DNA of 58,880 bases, taken from an uncultured Oscillospiraceae bacterium (lineage in GTDB: Bacteria; Bacillota; Clostridia; Oscillospirales; Ruminococcaceae). A model generated the notes under the pieces. The model did not search any database. It was given only the letters and a program-made list of their open reading frames with translations, and was not told where the DNA came from. A program made the position numbers and the translations under genes. The DNA is taken from assembly GCA_910583935.1 (NCBI GenBank), contig CAJTZM010000013.1:1-58880 (forward strand), read 5' to 3'. Below, in pieces: positions 1 through 9,103 of the stretch. The stretch's first letter is position 1. Each line of letters starts with the position of its first letter.

Positions 1-534
1 GAGCGTCGGGCGGCTGCCGGCGTTAACGGCGAGCTGGCGGCCCTCAACGGCTTCTTTGCCTTTATGCAGTGGCACGACTGCCGGGTGCGGCCGGTCAGAC
101 TGCAGCGGCAGTCCTACTGTGATCCGAAAAAAGAATTGAGCCGCGAGGAATACGTCCGTTTGGTCAACACAGCCTTAACACGCGGCAATGAGCGCCTGGC
201 GCTGCTGCTGCAGACCATCTGCTCCACCGGCGTTCGAGTCAGCGAGGTGAAGCATCTTACGGCAGAGGCGGTGCACAAAGGGCAGATGCAGGTCCATAAC
301 AAGGGCAAAAGCCGGATTGTATTTCTGCCGGGCGCCCTGTGTGCAAAGCTGCGGCGGTACTGTGAAAAGAGGGGCATCCGCCAGGGCAGCGTATTCGTAA
401 CGCGCACCGGCCGCCCCCGGCTGCCTGCACGCCAGCTCTCCGGGACGGTCTGTTTTTCTTGCCCTGATTTGGGCAAATATCGTAATTCTAACGCTTCCCA
501 TTTAACATCCGTCGCCTACATGACAAGGCAATAA
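1..534 (+). pseudogene. Tyrosine recombinase/integrase, truncated remnant
   Basis: The reading frame is open from base 1, so the gene began before the window. The visible part has the end of the N-terminal core-binding domain, then the start of the catalytic domain, including the first catalytic Arg in TGVRVSEV and the beta-hairpin Lys in NKGKSR. After roughly base 445-455 the sequence stops resembling an integrase and base composition drops to AT-rich. The remaining catalytic residues (HxxR and the nucleophilic Tyr) are absent, so the enzyme should be inactive. It marks the left edge of the AT-rich island and was probably broken when the island arrived or during later rearrangement. The last 25-30 residues are likely island sequence read by chance. 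Confidence 0.75.
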
Positions 535-613
535 TTTTATATAACAGAATGTAGATTCTGTTATGAATTTGTTTTACTTTTTTAATATTTACAAATATTG
601 GAATGCAAAAAAC

Positions 614-642
614 TTGCAATTATTTATCGTATCGTATATAAT
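614..642 (+). promoter_or_regulatory. Sigma-A-type promoter for the island's first operon
   Basis: TTGCAA at 614-619 and a perfect TATAAT at 637-642 are separated by 17 bp. Transcription would start near 649, giving a leader of about 285 nt before the aminotransferase start at 934. The 535-933 stretch is very AT-rich and holds no convincing gene. I see no classical riboswitch or terminator in it. Confidence 0.6.
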
Positions 643-717
643 AATTTTGTTTTAGGGTATTTTATGGGGTTTTATAATAACATAATAGGCATTTTGTTGC
701 AAATTTATGATTGTTCG

Positions 718-794
718 AGGAGCATAAAAGATACAATTTCTGAAAGTAATAATTGCAATATTTTGAGATGTACGAAAACAGTAGGAGCATAAAA
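718..794 (+). repeat. Short direct repeat in the island leader
   Basis: The 12-mer AGGAGCATAAAA occurs at 718-729 and again at 783-794, inside the untranslated leader. Each copy looks like a Shine-Dalgarno sequence, but neither is followed by a plausible coding region. It may be a protein- or RNA-binding repeat, or chance in AT-rich DNA. Confidence 0.35.
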
Positions 795-933
795 AAACGA
801 TTAACCATTATATACCAAAGACTTATGGGATGGCTTCTGTTTTCATAAAACCGGATGATATCTCCGTTGTACTCTGCATATATAAGCAACTTAAAAACAT
901 CAAACTACTTTGTGCCTGAAGTGAGGGAATATA

Positions 934-2088
934 ATGAAAAAACAAGTTTTAGTTACCAGGCCACTTTTACCGGAACGCCAATTACTTAGCAGATACATTG
1001 AAAGGATATATAGTTCCAAATGGCTTACGAACAAAGGGCCCTTACATGATGAGTTAAGCGAAAAATTAAAAGAATATCTGGGTGTTAAAAACATAAGTCT
1101 GACGGTTAATGGACATATTGCGTTAGAAAACACTATTCAGGGGATGGGATTGACCGGGGAAGTCATTACAACACCGTTTACATTTATTTCTACTACTCAT
1201 GCGATATCCCGCAATGGGTTGACACCAGTATTCTGTGATATCAAAGAAGCAGATTTGACTATAGATCCAGCATGTATCGAACGTTTAATTACTAACAAGA
1301 CCTCAGCCATTATTCCTGTACATGTTTATGGGCATCCTTGCGATGTTGAAGCAATTGATAGAATTGCCCAGAAGTATAATCTGAAGGTTATTTACGATGC
1401 GGCACATACATTTGGTGTGAAATATAAGGGACATGCTCTTTGCAGCTACGGAGATGCAGCCATTCTGAGTTTCCACGCAACAAAGATTTTTAATACGATC
1501 GAGGGTGGGGCTATTATCGATCAGGAGGATGAGCGAATAGCTTTATATGAGCAGCTAAAAAATTTTGGCATTCATGATGAGGAACACGTGAATATCATTG
1601 GCGGAAATGGAAAAATGAATGAATTTCAAGCTGCGATGGGGCTTTCAAATTTAGAGATAATCGAAAAAGCGATTGCTGCTCGCGCAGAAATCGCACAACA
1701 TTATAGAAAGAGATTGTCTGAAATTAAGGGAATTCGTTTCTTTGTACCCGAGAGCGATCCAGATATAGTGTATAATTATGCATATTTTCCAATCATTGTG
1801 GATGAAAACGTCTTTGCGGCGAATAGGGACAATGTCTACGAACAGCTTAAAATGGAGGGTATTTTTACCCGTAAGTATTTTTACCCTCTAGTCACTGATA
1901 CTGATTGCTATTCGGAATATAAACAATCCCAGCTTAGCGTTGCAAAGAAGATTAGTACACAGATATTGTGTCTCCCTATTTATTATGGGCTTGGGTTGGC
2001 AGAAGTTGACATGATTTGCGAGTTAATATCAAAGGTACCAGAAAGAAGGCATAGTGAGCGTGAGCAATATTCTTTGCAGGGTCTATAG
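934..2088 (+). CDS. DegT/DnrJ/EryC1/StrS-family PLP aminotransferase
   Basis: This is a 384-residue fold-type I aminotransferase of the sugar-aminating DegT family, near the family's usual length. The PLP-binding region is clear: Asp155 in YDAAH and the Schiff-base Lys184 in FHATKIFNTIEGG. That motif resembles transaminases that aminate nucleotide-linked 3- or 4-keto-6-deoxy sugars (WecE, FdtB and VioA types), using glutamate as the usual amino donor. The ATG is preceded by GAGGG at 923-927. It is the first gene after the island promoter and its end overlaps the following glycosyltransferase. No dehydratase or NDP-sugar synthase is nearby, so the keto substrate comes from elsewhere, or is made by the lipid/transketolase genes downstream (inference). 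The family call is firm; the substrate is unknown. Confidence 0.85.
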   Translation: MKKQVLVTRPLLPERQLLSRYIERIYSSKWLTNKGPLHDELSEKLKEYLGVKNISLTVNGHIALENTIQGMGLTGEVITTPFTFISTTHAISRNGLTPVFCDIKEADLTIDPACIERLITNKTSAIIPVHVYGHPCDVEAIDRIAQKYNLKVIYDAAHTFGVKYKGHALCSYGDAAILSFHATKIFNTIEGGAIIDQEDERIALYEQLKNFGIHDEEHVNIIGGNGKMNEFQAAMGLSNLEIIEKAIAARAEIAQHYRKRLSEIKGIRFFVPESDPDIVYNYAYFPIIVDENVFAANRDNVYEQLKMEGIFTRKYFYPLVTDTDCYSEYKQSQLSVAKKISTQILCLPIYYGLGLAEVDMICELISKVPERRHSEREQYSLQGL

Positions 2089-4396
2089 AAAATTGTGCTT
2101 ATTGGCGGGCGGCGATATCATTGATGCGATAATGGTGCTTTTTTCGGGTCATTTTAACCCGTTATGGTATCGAAAAAATTACATGAACGGGAAGCACGGG
2201 CTGGCAGCTGTCCACTATAACACAATCGGATGGAAAAGACTCTATTGCCCATCCAAACATTTTTCTACAGCAAGATACCTTGTGCATAACGAGGATGTGC
2301 GGATGGCACAGATAAATCCACTGCTGCATTATGTTCGCTACGGAAGAAAAGAAAAAAACCGGAGGCGCGGTACAGTTTGTCTGGGCAATGCAAGCCCGAA
2401 GGAATTAAAGGCAATTAAAAGATTTCAGGATGCAGAGTTAAAAAAGCTCTATCCAAAAACACTAGATAAGCTGATTGTCTATTGCGAACCAGATATAGAT
2501 ACAATGGCAGGCGGATATATGTGTATATGCAATTATACAAAAACTGTGCAAATACTGGAGACAACAAAACAATGGGGGGCGGTAACGGCTACTATTCCAT
2601 CTCCGCAAACCATTTCGCGGTATACAGATTTTGATGCTAAACAAACCATATTTCGTTTTGATCAAATCAGACCCTATTTCCACAAGTTAACACATCTATA
2701 TATTCATATTCCAGAATACCTTCTACCATCATTTTTGATTAATATTACTCCGGTTGAAACTGCATGGATATCCTGCGGCGGCGTACATGTAACAATCAAT
2801 ATCATGAATCAACGCAACGATATTATGTTACCGCCTGAATTTTTCACTCTACTTAAAAAAATCTGTCCGAATGTGACCATGACCTGCGCCCATGAAAAAT
2901 ACTGCAATAAATATCTCCGTTCAACTTACGATCTTCCTATCCATTATATCCCTGCAGATAAAAAGCCAGATTATTTTCATTTTCCCTTCCATAAAAAGAA
3001 GGATATCGTCGCTCTTTCGCCAGATGAAAGTCCATACAGGTCACAGGTAATCGCTGCGATAAAGGATGCGATGCCCCATGTTAAGATTCGTGTGATTCAA
3101 AATTTAAAATATCAAAGCTATTTGAAACTGATTGCCGAATGTAAATGGGTGATTACGTTTGGTGAAGGGTTTGATGCATATCTCATTGAGCCACTTTACA
3201 GTGGAACGATCTCTTTTGCCGTCAGCAATAATACGTTTTTTAACAAAGCCACCAGTAAATGGCCAAACATTTATGCAAACTATTCTGAGATGATCAACCG
3301 TATCGGAAAGGATATGCAGCGTCTGAATACCCCCAAAACCTACAACGAATTTTTGAACAACGTATTTGAACAATGCAAAGCCGAATATGCATCTCATAAA
3401 TATGAAGAGAGAATGGAGAATTACTATAAGGGGATTTATGATCTGGACACAAAAGAAATTCGTAGACAGCGCAATATATTAATTGCTCGGGAACCCTTGG
3501 TTTCTGTTGTTTTGTTTACCGATGATCGGGATCGTCGGCTTTCCGAAAGAGTGTCTGGGGTGCTGGCGCAAACATACCATAACCTTGAGCTGGTTCTTGT
3601 GAATCTTGGAGCGAAAAAAATCCCCAAAAAGATGATTCTGCAATCAAATGTCCCCGTTAAAATCGTGAGCTTCCCAAGTACAATCGATGCGTATAAAAAT
3701 ATTGAGGCCGTCCGTGCGGGTGTAAATGCTTCTAATGGGGAGTATCTTGCATTGAGCACACGCTACAGTGTATGGACTCCGAAGAAAATACAAGAACTGC
3801 TGGGGCATATAGATGATTTTGACGGGGTATTTGGAGATAGCGTTGTCAAAATGCCGAACGGCGCTCATACTAAGGCCTTTATCTCCTCGGACGCATGGAA
3901 CCCTATGCGATGGTTTCAAGCAGTTGATGTGCTTAGAGGTGATTGCATTGATGCTAATTTGTCGTTATATCGCCGCAAGATGGTGGAGGATGTATTATGT
4001 ACAGTCGATATAAATATCAAGGAAATATCTGTTAGCAGAATTCTTGCGATTTATGCACAAACACATGGGGGATGTTGCTACATAAATGTTATGGGGGACA
4101 TACATGATTATAACGATCTAAAAAAGTACTCTGATACATCGATGCAGCCTGATGATTTCTTGAACGAACAGAAGATTTTCTATCTTTGGCTAAGAGACTC
4201 CGGCATTTTGAATGGGTATGATGAACTCAAGAAAATGTGTATTGACAGACTGAATTGGTGCGATGTGTATAAATCACTTTGTATGATAACGCAAATGGGA
4301 GTATCGGAGTTTATGAACCGAAACAGCGATGGATTTCATAACGAGGATGTCCAGAGATTTATTCAGCATTGGAACCGCTGGGAAGCGCTGACATGA
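2054..4396 (+). CDS. Large two-domain glycosyltransferase-like protein
   Basis: A 780-residue cytosolic or peripheral protein. Residues 1-110 contain the 'WYRKNY...INPLLHYVRYGRKEK' type of repeat often found at the N-terminus of surface-polysaccharide glycosyltransferases. Residues 130-470 form a GT-B-like domain with FGEGFDAYLIEPLYSG near 369, closely matching the protein at 20182-21816. Residues 475-780 resemble a GT2 (GT-A) domain starting EPLVSVVLFTDDRD, but where GT2 enzymes have the metal-binding DxD (GEYLA..DSDD) this one reads GEYLALSTRYSVW. The C-terminal domain may therefore not be catalytic. The GTG start overlaps the aminotransferase; another in-frame GTG lies at 2060. It likely transfers a sugar during surface glycan or glycolipid assembly (inference). 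Confidence 0.7.
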   Translation: MSVSNILCRVYRKLCLLAGGDIIDAIMVLFSGHFNPLWYRKNYMNGKHGLAAVHYNTIGWKRLYCPSKHFSTARYLVHNEDVRMAQINPLLHYVRYGRKEKNRRRGTVCLGNASPKELKAIKRFQDAELKKLYPKTLDKLIVYCEPDIDTMAGGYMCICNYTKTVQILETTKQWGAVTATIPSPQTISRYTDFDAKQTIFRFDQIRPYFHKLTHLYIHIPEYLLPSFLINITPVETAWISCGGVHVTINIMNQRNDIMLPPEFFTLLKKICPNVTMTCAHEKYCNKYLRSTYDLPIHYIPADKKPDYFHFPFHKKKDIVALSPDESPYRSQVIAAIKDAMPHVKIRVIQNLKYQSYLKLIAECKWVITFGEGFDAYLIEPLYSGTISFAVSNNTFFNKATSKWPNIYANYSEMINRIGKDMQRLNTPKTYNEFLNNVFEQCKAEYASHKYEERMENYYKGIYDLDTKEIRRQRNILIAREPLVSVVLFTDDRDRRLSERVSGVLAQTYHNLELVLVNLGAKKIPKKMILQSNVPVKIVSFPSTIDAYKNIEAVRAGVNASNGEYLALSTRYSVWTPKKIQELLGHIDDFDGVFGDSVVKMPNGAHTKAFISSDAWNPMRWFQAVDVLRGDCIDANLSLYRRKMVEDVLCTVDINIKEISVSRILAIYAQTHGGCCYINVMGDIHDYNDLKKYSDTSMQPDDFLNEQKIFYLWLRDSGILNGYDELKKMCIDRLNWCDVYKSLCMITQMGVSEFMNRNSDGFHNEDVQRFIQHWNRWEALT

Positions 4397-4456
4397 AAAA
4401 CCACCCAAAAACCGCTGACGCTGAAATACACAGCCAAGGAAAAGGAGTAAAGGTCG

Positions 4457-5902
4457 ATGCCATCATATGAATCGCAACATAAAAAGGGAAAACTTCATGC
4501 AGAAGAACGGCTTCGTCTACTTTTCGATGGTGGAATTTACAAGGAACTCATAACGGAGAAGGCCAGAGATGGGGTATATATCTGCGAAGGGGTTGTCTGC
4601 GGCGTACCGGTTGTTGTTGCGGCACAGGATTTTATGTTCAAAGGAGGGTCCCTTGGCGCAAGGCATGGGGCAAATATTGCTTTCGCTTTGGATCTTGCGA
4701 TAAAGCGAAAATGTCCCTTTATTTGCATCAATGATTCTGGCGGTGCCAGAATTCAGGAAGGCGTGGACGCCCTTGCAGCGTATGGCAATATTTTTTTCAG
4801 ACATACAAAAGCGTCGGGTGTGGTCCCGCAGATATCGATTATTGATGGTCCGTGTGCAGGGGGGGCCGCATATTCGCCCGGTCTTACCGACTTTGTTTTT
4901 GTAGTTGAAAACCTAAGTTATATGTTTATTACTGGCCCATCCGTTGTAAAAAGCGTGACTAAAGAACAGGTGAGCACGGAAAATTTAGGCGGTGCGGCAG
5001 TACACGCATCCGAAAGCGGTGTTGCACATTTCAAGAACCAAAATGAAAAGGAATGCTTTGAACAGGTGCGGAAACTGATTTCTTTATTGCCTCAAAATAA
5101 TAGGCAAAAATTAGGGAGGCAAAAAAAACGCAGTTGGATGCCGCCAAAGATTGAAACTGTTCAAATACCGAAGGACAGAAAAAAGGGGTATGATGTTCGG
5201 AATATCATAGCCGGAGTTTTTGACGAGGATTCGTTTTTGGAGATTCAATCGGATTTTGCGCGCTCAGTTGTTGTGGGATTTGCAGGATTAGAAGGACAGA
5301 CCATTGGAATTGTTGCTAGTCAACCCTTATTCATGGCCGGCGTGCTAGACTGTAATTCAAGCGATAAGGCGGCACGCTTTGTTCGTTTTTGTGATGCGTT
5401 TAATATACCGATCGTCACATTTACCGATGTGACAGGCTTTCTACCCGGAACAGTGCAGGAGCGGATGGGAATCATTAGACATGGCGCAAAGTTGCTTTTT
5501 GCATTTTCGGAAGCCACTGTTCCAAAAATCAATGTGATTCTGCGAAAGGCTTACGGGGGCGCATACATTGCGATGAACAGCAAAACACTCGGTGCGGATC
5601 GCGTGTATGCGTGGCCAAACGCAGAGGTAGCAGTCATGGGAGAAAGCGGTGCGGTGGAAATTCTGTACGCAAAGGAAGCAAGGCCTTTGCCGGAGGGAGA
5701 AAAAGATGCGTTTTTGCAGAAAAAGGCTATAGAATACCGCCAGCAGATGATGAACTGTGACAGGGCATTAAAAATGGGATTTGTTGACGAAATGATTTTT
5801 CCGGAACAGACACGGGAAAAGCTGGTTCATACAATGAAAGGACTCTTAAAGAAAAGACGCCCGTTCAGCTCGGGAAAGCGCCATGGCTGCATTCCCCTGT
5901 AG
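4457..5902 (+). CDS. Biotin-dependent acyl-CoA carboxyltransferase subunit
   Basis: This 481-residue protein is the carboxyltransferase (beta/PccB/MmdA-like) subunit of an acyl-CoA carboxylase or decarboxylase. It moves CO2 from biotinyl-BCCP to acetyl- or propionyl-CoA to give malonyl- or methylmalonyl-CoA. Both crotonase-like halves are present: GGARIQEG near residue 96 and PCAGGAAYSPGL near 133 (N-terminal half), and AYGGAYIAMNSK near 366 (C-terminal half). It is about 30-50 residues shorter than typical PccB, mostly at the N-terminus. No biotin carboxylase or BCCP gene is nearby, so it must use housekeeping partners. RBS AAAGGAG is at 4441-4447. Followed by a fabD-like pseudogene and an ACP, it probably supplies an extender unit for the local acyl assembly. 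Confidence 0.8.
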   Translation: MPSYESQHKKGKLHAEERLRLLFDGGIYKELITEKARDGVYICEGVVCGVPVVVAAQDFMFKGGSLGARHGANIAFALDLAIKRKCPFICINDSGGARIQEGVDALAAYGNIFFRHTKASGVVPQISIIDGPCAGGAAYSPGLTDFVFVVENLSYMFITGPSVVKSVTKEQVSTENLGGAAVHASESGVAHFKNQNEKECFEQVRKLISLLPQNNRQKLGRQKKRSWMPPKIETVQIPKDRKKGYDVRNIIAGVFDEDSFLEIQSDFARSVVVGFAGLEGQTIGIVASQPLFMAGVLDCNSSDKAARFVRFCDAFNIPIVTFTDVTGFLPGTVQERMGIIRHGAKLLFAFSEATVPKINVILRKAYGGAYIAMNSKTLGADRVYAWPNAEVAVMGESGAVEILYAKEARPLPEGEKDAFLQKKAIEYRQQMMNCDRALKMGFVDEMIFPEQTREKLVHTMKGLLKKRRPFSSGKRHGCIPL

Positions 5903-5936
5903 CTTGAAACGCGAAAGAATTTTTCCTTTAAAAACT

Positions 5937-6632
5937 ATGATAAGGAAATACTAGACTGCATTTTTATTTTTTGGACAGGGAACCCAAAAATTAGGAATGA
6001 TAAAAGAAACTGCGGATACCTATCCAAAGGCCTCCAGAGTGTTCGAGACGGAAGACCGAGCCATAGGACATAAAATTTCAGACCTGTGCTTTAATAGCGC
6101 ACAGGAGGAATTGAAAATCCAACGCACATTGATACGCTGTATATGTTGATTGTGGCTTCTGCTGCCTGTGCTGTAGTCCGGCCAAGCGGTGTGTCACCGA
6201 ATATTGTAGTAGGATTTTCTTTAGTGGAGTTTGCCGCTATAGTTTGTGTAGTATATTATTGATCGTTGTATCAGGAGAAGCGTGCACATGCGCTTGAGGA
6301 CACAAGCTTTGTAGGCTTCTAAAAAGGGGTTGACGGCTGTCAAGTCTGCTGTAAGCGCGCCGTTCCATTCCGGTTTTATGAATGTGAATACAAAACAGGA
6401 AACAAAATCGTTTTATTCCCTGTCAAAAATCGTTCGACAGGCTGTGTCCCCCTCCCGTTTTGTGGGATAAAACGTTGTGCAATATGAATGCGGATGGGCG
6501 GTGATATATTCATTGAACTTGGGCTAGGTAAAGTCCTAATGGTGCTGACGCACACTGAAAAAGCTGTCGCTTCCCAATGCAGAAAACGTGCAGGGGTTAA
6601 AAACGGCATGAAAAAGATCCGGGAAAAATGAG
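5937..6632 (+). pseudogene. Decayed malonyl-CoA:ACP transacylase (fabD-like)
   Basis: Pieces of FabD can be read in order through several frames. A start at 5937 is followed by an in-frame TAG after five codons, then TAFLFFGQGTQKLGM (family: AFLFPGQGxQxxGM) and DLCFNSAQEELK. After a frameshift near 6120 comes VGFSLVEFAA at about 6209-6238, where the nucleophile motif GHSLGE has become GFSLVE. APFHSGFM (6357-6380) carries the second catalytic His; then QAVSPSRFV, then GGDIFIELGLGKVL from 6497, ending at TGA 6630. Total length is about 700 bp against about 930 for intact fabD, so internal segments are deleted as well. It cannot make an active enzyme; malonyl loading of the local ACPs would need the housekeeping FabD. 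Confidence 0.8.
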
Positions 6633-6685
6633 TGTATCGCTTATATTTTCCCAGGTAAATATTTAATTTTATAGGAGATGAGATT

Positions 6686-6922
6686 ATGAGCAATTTGGAA
6701 AAATACAATGCGGCATTTATTGATTCATTTGGAATTAATGCAGAAAAACTGAACGGTCTGTTGTACCAGTCAATCCCGGAATGGGATTCAATCGGGCATA
6801 TGCAGTTGGTTGCTGCACTTGAGGATTCATTCCAGATTATGCTTGAAACAGACGACATTATCGACCTTAGTTCGTACGAAATAGGGAAAAAGATTATCGC
6901 AAAATATGGTGTTGTACTGTAA
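6686..6922 (+). CDS. Acyl carrier protein (first of two)
   Basis: A 78-residue acidic acyl carrier protein of normal length. The phosphopantetheine attachment site is Ser35 in PEWDSIGHMQ, the usual D-S-[LIM] context. RBS AGGAGATGAG lies just upstream of the ATG at 6686. It sits between the fabD remnant and the AMP-forming ligase, so it is the likely acceptor of the acyl group activated by that ligase and a partner of the two KAS III enzymes downstream (inference). It must be converted to the holo form by a phosphopantetheinyl transferase, and none is seen in the window. Confidence 0.88.
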   Translation: MSNLEKYNAAFIDSFGINAEKLNGLLYQSIPEWDSIGHMQLVAALEDSFQIMLETDDIIDLSSYEIGKKIIAKYGVVL

Positions 6923-6955
6923 ATTCAAACAGTGGGAAAACGAAGGAAAAGAGGG

Positions 6956-8380
6956 GTGTCCGACTTGTACTGGTTTGATGATTTGGAAAAGTATACGGAG
7001 AGGGTTGCAGTCATTTGTGCAGGAGGATTGCAGAAAACCTACGGAGAATTGATTTCCGGCGGCGATTCTCTGGCCAGACGAATTGGCGGAAGAACCCTTG
7101 TCTTTTTAATGTGTTCAAATACAGTTGAATCCATCAAAGCATATATTGGTTTTTTGCGGGCGCGTATTGTTCCGGTTCTTGTCGATAGCTCAATTGATCC
7201 TCAGCTGCTGAGTCGGCTTGAAAAGACCTATAAGCCAGAGTATTGCTATTATACAGATAATAGGGCATCTGGTGGTACGACTTTGTTCTCTCATTCAGGC
7301 TATACGCTTTTCCGAACAGAATACGTACGCGATTATGAGTTGTTTGAGGATCTCGGACTTTTAATGACCACATCTGGGAGCACCGGAAGTCCTAAGCTAG
7401 TACGGCAGTCTTATCAAAATATCGATTCCAATACCCGCTCAATCATCGAATATTTAGGAATCATCGGAAGTGACCGTGCGATTACAACACTTCCGATGCA
7501 TTATACGTATGGGCTTTCCATTATCAATACGCACTTTGCAAGCGGGGCAACAATTCTTCTAAACGATGCGGCAGTACTCCAAAAAGAATTTTGGATAATG
7601 TTCAAAAAGTACAAAGCTACTACATTCGGCGGTGTACCTTATGTGTATGAAATGCTGAGTAAGCTTCACTTTGATCAGATGCAGCTGCCAAGTCTTCGTT
7701 ATATCACACAGGCTGGAGGACATCTTAACGCCAAATTGACCAGAGAATTTTTAAAAATCTGTGCGGACAAGGAAATCCAAATGATCATCATGTACGGGCA
7801 GACAGAGGCGACCGCCCGTATGTCCTACCTGCCATGGGAGTATGCAACGAAAAAAATCGGAAGCATCGGCATCGCAATTCCAAACGGAAAATTTTGGATT
7901 GCAGACACAGATATGTCCCCCATCGAACAGCCGAATGTTGTAGGAGAGCTTGTCTATGAGGGCCCTAATGTAACACTAGGGTACGCACAAGCCAGTGAGG
8001 ATTTGGCTTTGGGAGATGAGCGAAATGGCGTATTATTCACGGGAGACATGGCCAAACGGGATACAGATGGGTATTACTATATTGTTGGCCGAAAAAAACG
8101 ATTTTTGAAAATTTTTGGCAGCCGGGTAAATCTGGATGAGGTTGAAGAATTGCTCACGATTCATGGAATTTCTTGTGTATGTGCGGGCAAGGACGATCAT
8201 CTACATGTTTTCATCACCAATCCACAGGATGAAGATTTGGCGCGGAATTTTATTGTTCATAATATAAACATCCCCCGATCTGCTCTAACATTCTCTGTAA
8301 TTTCGGAAATCCCCCGAAGTTCTTCTGGTAAGCTCCTGTATTCGGCCCTTCCGCCCATTGATCCGCCAAGAAATGAGTGA
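6956..8380 (+). CDS. AMP-forming acyl/aryl ligase (ANL superfamily)
   Basis: An adenylate-forming enzyme of about 474 residues that activates a carboxylic acid with ATP and passes it to CoA or to the phosphopantetheine of an ACP. The ANL core motifs are present: TSGSTGSPK near 140, YGQTEATARM near 280, FTGDMAKRDTDGY near 361 with GRKKRFLK..GSRVN following, and a C-terminal SSSGK with the catalytic Lys. GTG 6956 is preferred because GAAGGAAAAGAGG precedes it; GTG 6932 is in frame but has no ribosome binding site. It lies directly after an ACP gene, so it is probably the starter-unit loading enzyme. The substrate cannot be read from the sequence. Confidence 0.82.
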   Translation: MSDLYWFDDLEKYTERVAVICAGGLQKTYGELISGGDSLARRIGGRTLVFLMCSNTVESIKAYIGFLRARIVPVLVDSSIDPQLLSRLEKTYKPEYCYYTDNRASGGTTLFSHSGYTLFRTEYVRDYELFEDLGLLMTTSGSTGSPKLVRQSYQNIDSNTRSIIEYLGIIGSDRAITTLPMHYTYGLSIINTHFASGATILLNDAAVLQKEFWIMFKKYKATTFGGVPYVYEMLSKLHFDQMQLPSLRYITQAGGHLNAKLTREFLKICADKEIQMIIMYGQTEATARMSYLPWEYATKKIGSIGIAIPNGKFWIADTDMSPIEQPNVVGELVYEGPNVTLGYAQASEDLALGDERNGVLFTGDMAKRDTDGYYYIVGRKKRFLKIFGSRVNLDEVEELLTIHGISCVCAGKDDHLHVFITNPQDEDLARNFIVHNINIPRSALTFSVISEIPRSSSGKLLYSALPPIDPPRNE

Positions 8381-8386
8381 TTCATT

Positions 8387-9046
8387 GTGAAAATAAACAG
8401 ATATATTTCACCGGAAATGAAAAACAATTTGTATGTACTAGAGGAAAATGGAAGAGGTATTGTAATTGATTGTTCCCGTACGCACTCTGCAATAGAATTC
8501 ATTAAAAAAAGTGCACCAATGGGAATAGACTATATTCTGTTGACACATGAACACTGTGACCATATACTAGGTGCTTCTGCGATCCGCGAAGCCTTTGCCG
8601 CTCCAATCATCGCCAGCGCAACCTGCGCTGAAAACCTGATGGATACCCGAAAAAATTATACTCGCTACTTTGAGGCACTAACGACGGTACAGACCCGGAT
8701 GAGTAGCACAATACGAACGCATGTGGAGCCGTTTACAGTGTGTGCGGACGAAACTTTTCAGGGCGAAAAATCCATCCAATGGCAGGGACATACATTACTT
8801 TTACGTGAGACTCCAGGACATTCACAGGGGCAAATCGGTATTTTGATTGATGAGAAAATCCTATTCAGTGGGGATACTATTTTTGAAAAGGACAAAACGA
8901 TTGTCCGCTTTATCGGCGGTAGCAGAGAGCAGCTGATATCTATTACGCTTCCATGGCTTTTGTCGCTGAATCCTGATACGATTGTTTATCCAGGACATTT
9001 TGATTCATTTTTACTTGGTAAGCGGCTGATGATCCCACTTTGCTGA
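8387..9046 (+). CDS. MBL-fold metallo-hydrolase
   Basis: A 219-residue metallo-beta-lactamase-fold enzyme, a typical length for the glyoxalase II-like branch. The dinuclear metal site is complete: THEHCDH gives His54, His56, Asp58 and His59; TPGHSQG gives His145; FSGDTIF gives Asp163; YPGHFD gives His204. Family members include thioesterases, lactonases and glyoxalase II, all hydrolysing ester or thioester bonds. It starts with GTG seven bases after the ligase stop, so the two are probably translationally coupled. In this setting a thioesterase or editing role on ACP- or CoA-bound intermediates is plausible, but that is inference. Confidence 0.8.
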   Translation: MKINRYISPEMKNNLYVLEENGRGIVIDCSRTHSAIEFIKKSAPMGIDYILLTHEHCDHILGASAIREAFAAPIIASATCAENLMDTRKNYTRYFEALTTVQTRMSSTIRTHVEPFTVCADETFQGEKSIQWQGHTLLLRETPGHSQGQIGILIDEKILFSGDTIFEKDKTIVRFIGGSREQLISITLPWLLSLNPDTIVYPGHFDSFLLGKRLMIPLC

Positions 9047-9103
9047 TAGTGCGCTGTCAGTTTCTAGTGTAGGGATCCCCCAACAAAAGATAAGGAGATA
9101 GCT

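Noticed and set aside
6376..6858. A 160-codon open frame on the minus strand
   Set aside because: It overlaps the fabD remnant and the ACP gene, shows no family motifs and lacks a ribosome binding site.
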